Source: Nymphalis io
Taxonomy: Eukaryota > Arthropoda > Insecta > Lepidoptera > Nymphalidae
Assembly: GCF_905147045.1 (NCBI RefSeq)
Contig: NC_065902.1
Location: forward strand, 5,587,377-5,651,376
Direction: 5' to 3'
DNA: 64,000 nucleotides
Shown: positions 12,969 through 24,098 of the stretch, piece after piece
Position numbering within the stretch: the stretch's first letter is position 1
How the letters are laid out: the number at the start of each line of letters is the position of its first letter
Notes under the pieces: model-generated
The model's input: the letters and a program-made list of their open reading frames with translations, nothing else
What the model was told of the DNA's origin: nothing
Database searches by the model: none
Program-made: the position numbers and the translations under genes

Positions 12969-14532
12969 TATAGAAGTAGTTAGTTGCATTATACTAAAGC
13001 GTTTTTACCGATAATTTTTACCGATATTTTATTGAATACCTTGACAAAGGAAAATAATATTATAACAACTATAATGTGTAAGCCATCTATATCACACCAT
13101 TTTTGTGTTATTTTAATAAAAAAGCAAGAATGTTTACTCATGTTAGCAATCATTGGTTATTGTGCAATCATATGTTATTATTATTTTCGTATTAAAATCC
13201 GTTTAATCTAGACCATGTAGGTACATTTTGTTTGTTACAATGAACGCTAATATTTACTTGATATGATGCTCATCTTGATGGTAATAATCAAGCATTCCTT
13301 TAAATATTTACTAATCTTTAAATAAACTGTTATAAGTAAATTAATTTTGCAATTGTTCCCTTATCGTGAAATATTGTATTTGTTAAATAATTTATTCAAT
13401 TCGACAAGATATCTGTCAACGACTTCTTCGACATGTATACAAAATAATGTTAATTACCTATATAATTGAAGGACATTAACTTTCAAATATATTCTGTTTT
13501 AATTAGGCTATTCGTATAGCAGTATAGTAGTATAGTAATTGTCATTAATTTTTTTCATATAGTCCTTAAAATAGTACCAGGAAAACATAATGATCGGAGA
13601 GGTCATGAACGGGGATGTACAATTGTACAACCTTTAATATCTTACGTTCATGGTCAGACTGGCGCCAATGGTTGGGCGCCGCATGGCCTGTTTACAACGA
13701 CCATTCATAGCGTCCACGAATCGCAGTTTAATCTCTGTTATTGTAAATGTGATTGATATTTTGTTGATGCCAAGATCAAGGTTAAATATAAAGCGGGGAA
13801 CGTATAATTGAAATGCAAATGAAATGGATACAAAATATAAGTTTCGTCAAAGATTTAAATATTTTTGTTATGGACCGTTTTCTACTTGAAAATAATATTC
13901 ATTACTTTTCTATATTATTACAGGCATTACTATTCTACTTATTAAATATTTTACGATTTTCTCATGTTTAATTTATTTAGCCGCACGATATCAATGATTT
14001 CAAAGAAATGTTGCGTGTTGAAACAATAATAATACAGTAAATTGTTGTGAAATAATTTGTTTACGTCGTGTGTATCCTAAAGTTATTTCATCCTGTTCAT
14101 GAGATTAGCCCTGATGGATTTCTACGAAGTAGCGGCTAACTCTATTAAGTATTCCAGAACGAACTGCACTTATAGTATTCTCGTAAGCGTCGGTAGTGGA
14201 AACAACACAATAAGTAATGACACGTCGTGACTTAGGTTTCTTAAGTTAAATTATTGTAAAGCGAAATTGTTTTGTCGTGCGCTGTTAATTGATAATAGGA
14301 AAGTATAGTTATACAAAATAATATTGTTAATATTTTTACCATATGTCATTTTAATTATAGCACACCTTAATCGCGGCGTGATAGTTCTTTATTATTGTCA
14401 GAATATAAAAATCGCAAACCACTCAGCTTTATTTATATTACACTTTTATGACATTACGGTACACAAATGGCAAAAATCGATGAATAATCCTGTAGTTCTA
14501 TCTAGATTAATATCAAATTAAAGCTTAATTTA

Positions 14533-14565
14533 ATTCGGCATTCAGAGACAAACCGAATGCCGAAT
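14533..14565. repeat. perfect 11-bp inverted repeat followed by T-run
   Basis: attcggcattc and gaatgccgaat are separated by 11 nt; a run of ten T starts five bases downstream. Confidence 0.75.
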
Positions 14566-14881
14566 AGATCTTTTTTTTTTAAATATCAATGTAAACTTAC
14601 CCTAACAATAAATGTTTGTATATTATACTCTATTAAAAATACAATAAATTATACTGTTCTCATAAAATAGGCCCGACCGAGAGTCATCGCAAAACAATAG
14701 CGTTATTAGAGCTTGCTTTGTAATCATTGTCTTGTCTCAGCGGTATGTTCAATCTCGGCTGACCTTTAATTCAGATCATTAGATCTCTAATGTTTATATA
14801 ATATTATACTTTTAAATGATTCAAAATATAAAATACGCTAAATAATTTGCTTGTTAATGAGTAATACTCTTATCGTGCAAC

Positions 14882-14940
14882 CGTAATCGTCAAATGTCAA
14901 TAACGCAAGTAACGTGTTCAATTGACATTTCACGATTACG
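14882..14940. repeat. near-perfect inverted repeat, hairpin of 59 nt
   Basis: Arms 14882-14901 and 14921-14940 pair over 20 bp with one mismatch, around a 19-nt loop. Size resembles a small-RNA precursor; no expression evidence is available here. Confidence 0.8.
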
Positions 14941-15149
14941 AAAGATTTGTGATAGTGCTATAAACCTTGCTCTTAACAACGTTGAATTTGATATATATTA
15001 ATAAGTGAGTGATTATATAAGAACTATAGAAATGTCATAAACTTAAATTATGCTAGCAATGGGTTTTAAATAACCTCACATGTGTATCCAATAAAAAATA
15101 TTGAGATTGTTCTATCTCAATTTCCCTAGGAAGTTTCCCGTGAATTGGA

Positions 15150-15300
15150 GGACATTGTGGGTGATCTGTTTCCGGTCGTGTCAGATTGCCGACCCAACAG
15201 ACTATGAGGATGAAGGAATATAGAGTGTATTTTTGTTTGCGGAGATTTATAATATTTTCTGCGGAAATGGCCGTTCTTTTCAGAGAAACCGCTGGCGAAT
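15150..15300 (+). mobile_element. SINE family C body fragment
   Basis: gatctgtttccggtcgtgtc agattgccgacc, atgaggatgaaggaatatag and tgcggaaatggccg follow the family C order. The minus-strand open frame over it is a by-product. Confidence 0.65.
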
Positions 15301-18300
15301 TACTAAAAAATAGAGCTAAAATATTCGCCATTCGAATCTCTTATTAAAACTAAATTTTATTTGGATTAAATTAATTATTACATAAAAGTAAAAGATTGAG
15401 TACAATAGCTTTTCATTTTAATTTATAATTTTTCAAATGATAGTCAAAAACATTTAATGTTTTTATTTTCCGGTAATGCGTACATATGTAAAGTGTGCTT
15501 TGTCGAACGTGTTCGACACATGTCACTGATTAATACATTTTGGTCATATTTATTATACTTCCTTATCTTAGAATATCAAAAAGAAATTGTTTATTTAATC
15601 TTAAAAACATAATCCTTTTTTAGTTCGCTCCTGCATTATAAAATGAGGGTTTCAAGTATATGTGTTCAATTTAATGTAATAATAAATTAATCGATTCAGA
15701 AATTGTTTTTTAGTTTTTTTTTTAGTTTCGTATTAGCTTTATTAATATTTAAGTTTTGTTTCATTGTTTTATTTTGAATAACTTATTACTATTTTTGGTA
15801 TATAACTTTCAAAGGTCTAGAAAATAGCATAGGGTATCATAACACTTTCCCCTCTAATACGTGGGCGAAATAACGGAAACATACAAGTTTGGTAATACAA
15901 AAAGTAAATTGTTTTAAAATATTCTACATCCAAACACCAATGCTTTGTATTTCTTTGTTCCGAATCTACGAGGGAGTCTGTCATTATAATTACAGACACT
16001 ACGTACGTACATAACTTTTTAGGACCATTGTTTGACAGCTAATTGATGTTATAAGGCATAAAGTAATCCTTGCTGTACAAATTTCTGTGAACGAGGCTGA
16101 CTAACTCCCATCAAGTAGATCATTTGCTCGTCTGCGTTCCCAATAAATATTCAATCACATAATTTCTAATACATTATTAAAATGGATACAATAATTATAT
16201 TTTTTCTTTTTTATCTTTGCGAGTAAGTCCTTTAAAAACATATATCCCGTAAGGTCCTTAGTTCGATTAAAATGAGATTTAAATTATTATATTATAAGAT
16301 AAGTAAGAATAAATATTCATTTATAGAAAGTTGCAAATATGATTAGCCAATTTTATTGTATATTTAAGACTTAAGATTATCTTTAAATGTATTAATATGA
16401 TTACATTCTTCGATTTTATTGAACATATATTAATTTAACATGTAATTTTATAAACACAAACGTTTGTAACCTGCAATTCAATTTTAACATAAATTTTACA
16501 TTTAACGTATAAGCCGCGTCCGTTCTAGATTATATAGGCGCATAATATCCAAAAGTGCCAAAACTTTACTCAGAATCAATTCCTTTAAAAAAAAATTTAA
16601 ATGCAACAATATTGCGCTTGATTATCTTTCGACTTCGACACCCATTTGCAGTGTGTGCATTAAATTAATTTTATCCGAATTTCACACTTTTTAAGGTCAG
16701 TAAATTAATGCTATTACGTAATTGAATGCTGTTGCAAAAACAACTCACAGATTAAGTAGTACCATAATAAGGGTACTCTTTAGAATTACTTCTTTATACG
16801 ACAAATCATAATATATTGTCGTTTTTTTATCCGAAATCGAGATTCCGAGTTCTGACATTCCTTTACTGGCATATTATTAGTCAAGGCCTTAAGAAAAAGC
16901 GTATTAAAAGTAATACACGTGATGAGTATATAAGAATGTAGTCCTGACCATATTTGTAATATTTAAATTGCTAACTTTTTTTAAACAACAATGTCATGTA
17001 AGTCTGTAATTTTTCTAGCTAAAGATTCATTACCAGAATTAACGCTTTCTAAGAATATATAATCATTTAAACGATAATGACGAAACTTTTATCTTTAATA
17101 AGTTCTATTAATCAAAATTACCATTATTATTTATATTGAAATGGTAAATAAGTTTAATATGATTGTATTCAAGTAGTTTTATGTGTAATATTTAGTTTTT
17201 CTAGATTTTAAAACATGCTTGGTATTAATATATGCTTTGAATTTGTAATGAAATAATTCAAATTATTATTAAATTAATTACCGCTCAATTACTTGTTCAT
17301 TCGTTAATATTTGCTTACTAAATTGAGCTAAATTCGATGTATCGTTTGCTTCAATTCGAATCGTTTAATTCGGGTCGACCGAGGGCTTGAGTAAAATCAG
17401 CTGCACAAATATATAATAGCTAATATAACTATCATTAATTTTATTGTTACACAGATACTAACAAATTACTTACATTCAATATTTTTTGTTTATTAACAAA
17501 GTTTTTTTTTTTAATTGTCCATTATGTGTTAAAACTCGTTGTATTATAAATAATGCTTGAATTTACAAACGCATTGGTAATTCTATATGTACTCATTGGA
17601 CTTTCGTATTCAGAACGGATCGCCTTTGATCTGGCGGTGCGTCCTCGGTCCTCGCTGTTCGATCACAATTAACTAAACGATAAACGTTACATATCACGCT
17701 TTACTTCATATAAAAATAGACTCTATAATTTTGTAATAAGTGTTATATTAGCGCTGTACATTTTTTAAATTCAAATCTTTTAGGTATAATGTACGTAATT
17801 TGATATGTCGCTCGCCAATAGTCCCCGTTCACACCATTACATATATTATATGAGAGGCAATTGATTCTTATTTGTATTGCGCAGATTTCAACCAAATATT
17901 TGCAAATTTGAAAGTCTTGACTTCCTTAATAGTGGAAAGTTGTAAAAGTTTTCTTTATTTTCGATTTGTGTTAGACTAAAAGAAATACATTTTTTATTTA
18001 ATAAAAATAAAATGGTCAAAAATATAAAATGAGTACCTAATATGAGTTCAAGTTTACACTTTGAGTGAATATTTGTAATATTATTCGTTGATATAACTTT
18101 TATTATAACTGACAAAATATTTAACGTTCAATTACAGTATGCTGTTCGTCAATATATTTAAATACAAAACCAAGGGATAAATAATGTTAACAATTATTAC
18201 TATTGTAATTATGAAATAATATGAAAATAAAAAAATAAAAATTATCTTCAATAATCGAATAATCCTAAAATTAAATATAATTTTATTTCTAGGCATTCAT

Positions 18301-20835
18301 CTCTAATACTTTTTATATTAATTATTATTACTTTTTATTAAAAATTGTTGCACAGAAAGCAGTAATGAATCGTTTTAGGTTTTTGAACGGGATAAGCGAA
18401 TACGCGCCTGATACTGTACTATGCCATGGTTATTATATACACAAAAAATTGCTATTTTTACATTTCAGTCAATATTGCAAATGGTAAGATCTCAAGTTAC
18501 GCATGGAAACCACTTTTCAACGTATTTGTTTGGTTAAAAGAACAAATACGATTTCATGTTAACATAAAATGACAAAAAGCCGTGTAGTATGTATACCCCG
18601 TTATATTTGTGATAAGTTAATGACTAATTCAATGCATTAGTTTCAATTACATGTACTCGCATCCGGTTTGATTCATAACCTTTTGCTTTAACCATTTTAG
18701 AAAGATAGCAGATAGAATATATAAGAAAAAATGAGAACCGTCGATAGTAATAGCAATCACTAGAGTAATAAAATTTATTTTCGTAGATATCAAAAATGTT
18801 TCACGTACTTTAATAAAACATCTGTCATTGATAAATAATTATTTCGTCATTGTTTATGTTTTGGTAAAGATAAAGAATGTTCCTGTATTAATTTATCATA
18901 AATCGTTTTCAAGAAAAAGGTTAATAAACTTACTTGCACCGTACTTCCGTGTAAAATAACGTAATAATATAAAAATATAGAAAATGTTATGTTTTCAGAA
19001 ATGATTTTGAATTAATTGTATATTAATCTTCCAAATATATCTATATTATGATTTTTAAACAATTGCAAAAATTAACAAAACAAAAATTAGCAAGACAATT
19101 AAATTTTTTTTATAATCTATATATTTCTAAGATTTAATTGTTACCTATAAAAATATTATTTGAAATTGAAAATAATATAGGTACTATTCAATGGGTACTT
19201 ATAAGAGAAATTCATGAGCTTCGGGCGCAGAGAGAACGAGCGCAGGGTTGTTCGGACCTTGTAGGCGTTAAATGCAAATCGCTAGCGTTTCACCGCAGGA
19301 CAATGCGGTCGAAGTGTTGCACGTCTTGTAAACAGCACGGACGTGGATTGTTGTTCTACTTTTTTGGTTAAGTGGTCGTCCGTAAACGGAGGTGCATAGG
19401 CCGCCGAAGAAATACCGCAGGCGGTACAATGCCTCGTTCAGCGCGACCGTACAAGGGAAACGTGGTGTTAAGGCACCGATTCTCAGTTGTACGATATCAA
19501 AGTACATATCAACCCATTTTAGTTAGCAGTAAATTTTGCAAATCTGGCGTTGTTTATACTTGGTTACTTGGCATTTAATCGAGTGGGCGGATATATTTTT
19601 TTATTTCATATTCATAAGCGACCTATTTTTCGCGTAACATTACATGAACTCATGCAATTCGCGGTAAGTGTGAATATAGATCGTGCGGAAACATTAACTT
19701 CGGTACATCAAGAGAATGTCGAGATGAAATTATATTTTATGGAAATGGACATTGAATCGGAGCCAACGCTCACTGCATTCTCATAGCGCGACAGTTATGC
19801 GGGCGTGTGTGCGGGCACGATCACTGCGGTATGTCTCTCGGCAACAATAAGACCGCGCCTTGTGCCATAAACATTCTTTGCCACAATCATTACGAATATA
19901 ACCTATAAATTAGCACAGAGCCGATTGCAAACACGCCAGTCAGCGTCGAGGGAATTCAAAATAAGGGCTCGGCCCGTGTGGTGCCGTCAATCTCAATGGG
20001 ATAGTTGCATGCCGTCACTATTGACGACTTTCTGTCACTTTGTCTCAAGATAATCTCTGCCAATTAGACTTTGAGCTCACCTCGGATACGGAGATTTCAA
20101 GCTATCACTACAAGTATGAGCAAAATGACCGGTATGTGCGCGATATGACTTATTGATGTCACTATCTCTTATGATGACTTATACTCGTATTCTTTCCTGT
20201 AAAACGTTAACAATTGCATCAATAAAAAATAAGACTAGGTATTATTAGAAACGGATTTTCCTCTATTATGTAAAGTTGTCATTTTTTAAATTGAGAAATA
20301 TTTAATTTTATTCTATATTTTACAATATCTTAATTAAGATTCCTTGGAGATTGCGTAGTTTTATTATATTTATGGTGTAATAACCGATGCTTCAATTTTA
20401 TCGATTAAAGGAATGATCCTTTCATGTTTAATATTTAAGATTTTGTATGAAATTCAGATAAGAACACTGTAAATAGAATAATACAATATCAATGTTATCT
20501 TGAGTTTGTTTGAACTGCATGTAGGTTAACAGTTAATTAGGTCGAGTACTTAATGTTTCGATGGAGTTCAATTGATTGTTTTATGTAAGTGAATAAAAAT
20601 ATTGCTAAGATAATAAAATATATGACGTGGGCCATCAGTTTTTAAGGCGACACATTTTGTTACTATTTATAGTACTGCAGGCGCAACGAATTAAATTGTC
20701 CTAATAACAAGCTGAGAGTTCAGTTTGAAATAATGGGACATTATGATGAAGAACCTAATTGAAGAAGACATTATTCGATTGTTTTAGTAACAGTCTTTAA
20801 AATTTCCTAAAGATGCCCATCCTTAGGTAATACTA

Positions 20836-20960
20836 GGCCAATAGGCCTACTCTATACTGGAGGAGAAGGTTTGGAACATCATACTGCCCCAATGGGGCAG
20901 TGGTTGGGTTAGTGGATATACGTGTGGCATCCGACACATGCAGGTTTTCTCCGTACCGCC
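20836..20960 (-). mobile_element. SINE family B fragment, decayed
   Basis: Contains ggaggagaaggtttggaaca and gacacatgcaggttttc, which match the antisense body of family B. Confidence 0.55.
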
Positions 20961-23900
20961 AAACACGTGATGTTATAAAAACAAAAGAAAGCATATGTAA
21001 GTTGATGATTCAATGATGCTTTCTCGGGTCTGACACAGGGTGCCAGGAGGTCATCTATTCTAAAACATAATTGTATAATTATTTGCATTTTTAAAGATAT
21101 ATTTAGTGAAGGACATGAATAAAATCGACTTGTGTTAATGCGCTTTAAGGAAAAAATGTGTTTGGGTACTTTCATTATAATATAATAGTGATTTAATTTA
21201 TATAGTTAAGTTAATTTAAAAAAAAAACATTAATTAGCAAATATTGCCAAATCGGTCAGGATATATATTTTTTAAAGAATATTACATTGTATTATTTGAG
21301 TATCGTGAAAACGAAAGCGTAGCTCTTTAACCAAACATTTTACGCTACCAATTGCTTCCACACAGATGTTATTATAAGAGAATAGTTATTTATAGTTGGT
21401 ATATATGTTTTAGTGGAATATTTAAAAATAATAATATGAAATGTTGGCATAGTCGCCAGCTTCTGTTCAGTCAATCAAGAAGACATGGGATGCGGTGACG
21501 GCGCGTGTTGTAAGTTTCACTGTTACGTCATACAGTGCATCGTCATTTGTTCAGAATAGTATCGTTACTGAAATACCGCTTCACGGCAATCAAACGGAGG
21601 TCAAGGTGCTGCATAATGATTTCATTTCGCGTAATTGCGTAAGACCTTGCTTTTGTCTTTTTTTTTAGCAATTAATCTCTTTCCGCAATAAATCACGTTG
21701 CTAACTGAAATAAATAAAATCGTCAAGGAAACAACAAATTTTAAATTATTTACACGAAAATATTTACACTAATGTATCACGAAACGGCATTCGTTTTGAA
21801 TATTTTAATATTCATTATTATTGCAGATCTCTCTGTCTAAATAGCGCGCTTTACTAAGAATATCGATTAAATTAATATAGTCAATTACGAATAATAATAA
21901 TATTCAAGTCTCAATTGAGTTTTAATAGAATAATGTATACATTTTATCGCTAAACCTTATCCTTATATAAAGGTTTACGAACTTAAGATCGAGTGTAAGG
22001 AGATTAAATTGTTTTTTCCGTGGCGTATTTAAAGTTTGTTTGTATTGATAGCGAGTCATGCTATTTAAGAAGTCTACACAAGCATTCGTAAACAAGGTTC
22101 ATTTTTTTTTTGACTGTGCGTGTTCGGTTTTGTGATTTACAGTAGACAGTTAGTAACCTGTTACGATATGTTAAATTCAAGCAAAAGTCAATGCGAACAG
22201 AATCTAAATAGGTTTGTGGAGTGGTCGCGATGATATAGTTTTACGTTACAAGACATGACGGAAGCTGATCGATAACAGATTGCGCTGAAATAGGAAGGAC
22301 TTTCCTGGAAGTAGTCAGAGAATGTTACAGTTTTTGTTACGTTGTTTTAGTATGAATTATTGATAGTTTTAAGTGTCGTGTACGCAGTCTATTCATGGTA
22401 TCGGTCGTGAACGCCGTCGTCAGAGCGGCGCCTGGTTACATCACGCGATTGGAAAACTCGCCGCGTCGGAGAGGCCTAAAGACATTAGACCGCGATTGGA
22501 CTCGGAATTAACTCGTCTCTAACTAGAAGTCATGTCACGTCTTGACTCTAAGATACTTTCAAAAGTTTAAATTTACTTTAGAACGACGTTAATGAGTAAA
22601 GCTATTCGTCGAGGCACCTTGAGTTTAGTAGATTTTCTCTATTAAATGTGTGTGTGTTTATAAATATTCATTGCGCACATAGACGCTTAACGTTCTCGGC
22701 GCCGCGCAGCAAGCAGAGTCAAAGGTGCTCGGTAATGTCCTTCGGAAATGTCTTCTAAAAATAAAAACAAAATGGATAAAAATAAGAAATATGTTAAAAC
22801 TGTCATTACCCAGTAATATTATATTCTAAATAATTATTAAAGAAATATTTCGAAATAATAACTTGCATTTAAAATCAATTTATTTTACGTATTAATAAGA
22901 TATTAACATTCATTTTCAATCAGCTAATTTATAGTAAGCCAATGACTTATGACTGATCGATTCTAATGCTAACGATTGGTCGTCTACGCCTGTCGATTCC
23001 AGCTATTTCTTGAATTTGCATGTACTGTAGACTTACACGTCACAGTGTGGCGCCACCCGCCTATAAATTTAGGACTGTCTCGAGCATTAAATGAATTCTT
23101 AGATTGAATTATGAATACTGGCGCCGACTTGTACTAGATCATAATCTACCTATGGGTATATCAGAGCGTAAACAGGTCCAGCTCATCATAATGTTTGCCA
23201 GGGTTACTTCGATATTGCTTGTATAACGCATACTACCTACTGAGAAAGATATGATAAGACGATTTATTAAACACATAATTCATAGTCTTAGAAGTAACCT
23301 ACATTTCTCGTATACGTTTATTGTGTTGTAATTTGTGTGCGTAAGAAGAGATTTTAAAATTATTTTCTTACAATAGAAACTTTTTAAAACTCGGAAAATA
23401 TCTTCTATATTTGAATATATCATTATATATGTACATATTTACAAAATATATTAAAATGAATTGATAACTGTGTCGTCGCTATTTTCAAATAACTCGTTGA
23501 TTCTAAAGAAATCGTTATATTTTACAATATTGTTTGATTGAGAAAGTTGCACCAGATATCAAAGAAAAGATAATGCTAGAACAAATACACTATATCAGAT
23601 ATTTCTTCTTGAAATATTCATGTAAATGAAATAAATGAATAATGAATTTATAGGCGGTAGACACATTTATCAAACTCGTCGTCAAATCAGCTACATGATG
23701 AATAATGCTGTAAGACACTACCCTCCAATTCCGTGTAAATCAGAACGAGAATAATGAAAAAGACAAATTCCAACGTCGTCGTCTGGACGCCGATTCTGTT
23801 ACGATGGAATAACATTTGATCCAATCAACCCGAATGGATGGGTCGCTGAGGTCTTGCGAATCGGCCCTTACCCGTTGGTTCTTACTTGCAATCAATTGAT

Positions 23901-24023
23901 CGCACGACATCTTATTATAAGACAATAAATTGCGTGATAAAGATTTTAATATTTAAACCATGTTGTAATGGTACTTCAAATTTGGGTTTTTTTGTTACTT
24001 TTATAAGTTTTCTATTGTTACAG

Positions 24024-24098
24024 CTCCTGATGTCGTACAAGATGATAGTCCAACGGTTGTGATCACGACTAATGAAGACGAGGAACTGAGCACAAGAC
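24024..24098 (+). CDS. sog: sog exon a: acidic linker before CHRD1
   Basis: Phase-1 acceptor after ttgttacag and donor gtaagt. It encodes a Val/Thr/Asp/Glu-rich linker (PDVVQDDSP ... EDEELSTR) that normally sits between the first VWC domain and the first CHRD repeat. Because the exon starts inside a codon, at least one further coding exon must exist upstream. Confidence 0.8.

Larger units (their letters stand above)
11815..24023. other. non-coding stretch, probable large 5' intron or upstream region of sog
   Basis: Contains the RTE end at 12.8 kb, a family C fragment at 15.2 kb, inverted repeats at 14.5 and 14.9 kb, and GC-richer islands at 13.65, 19.2-20.1, 21.5, 22.4 and 23.0 kb. The first VWC exon of sog should lie in or before this stretch, but I could not find it. 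Confidence 0.65.

Noticed and set aside
15053..15331. 92-codon minus-strand frame
   Set aside because: It overlaps a plus-oriented family C SINE fragment and is a by-product of it.
19945..22455. Dorsal-like motifs (gggaattcaa at about 19950, ggaaaactc at about 22449) considered as sog enhancer sites
   Set aside because: Each departs from the Dorsal consensus, and such matches are expected by chance in 24 kb. Without conservation or binding data they are not supported.
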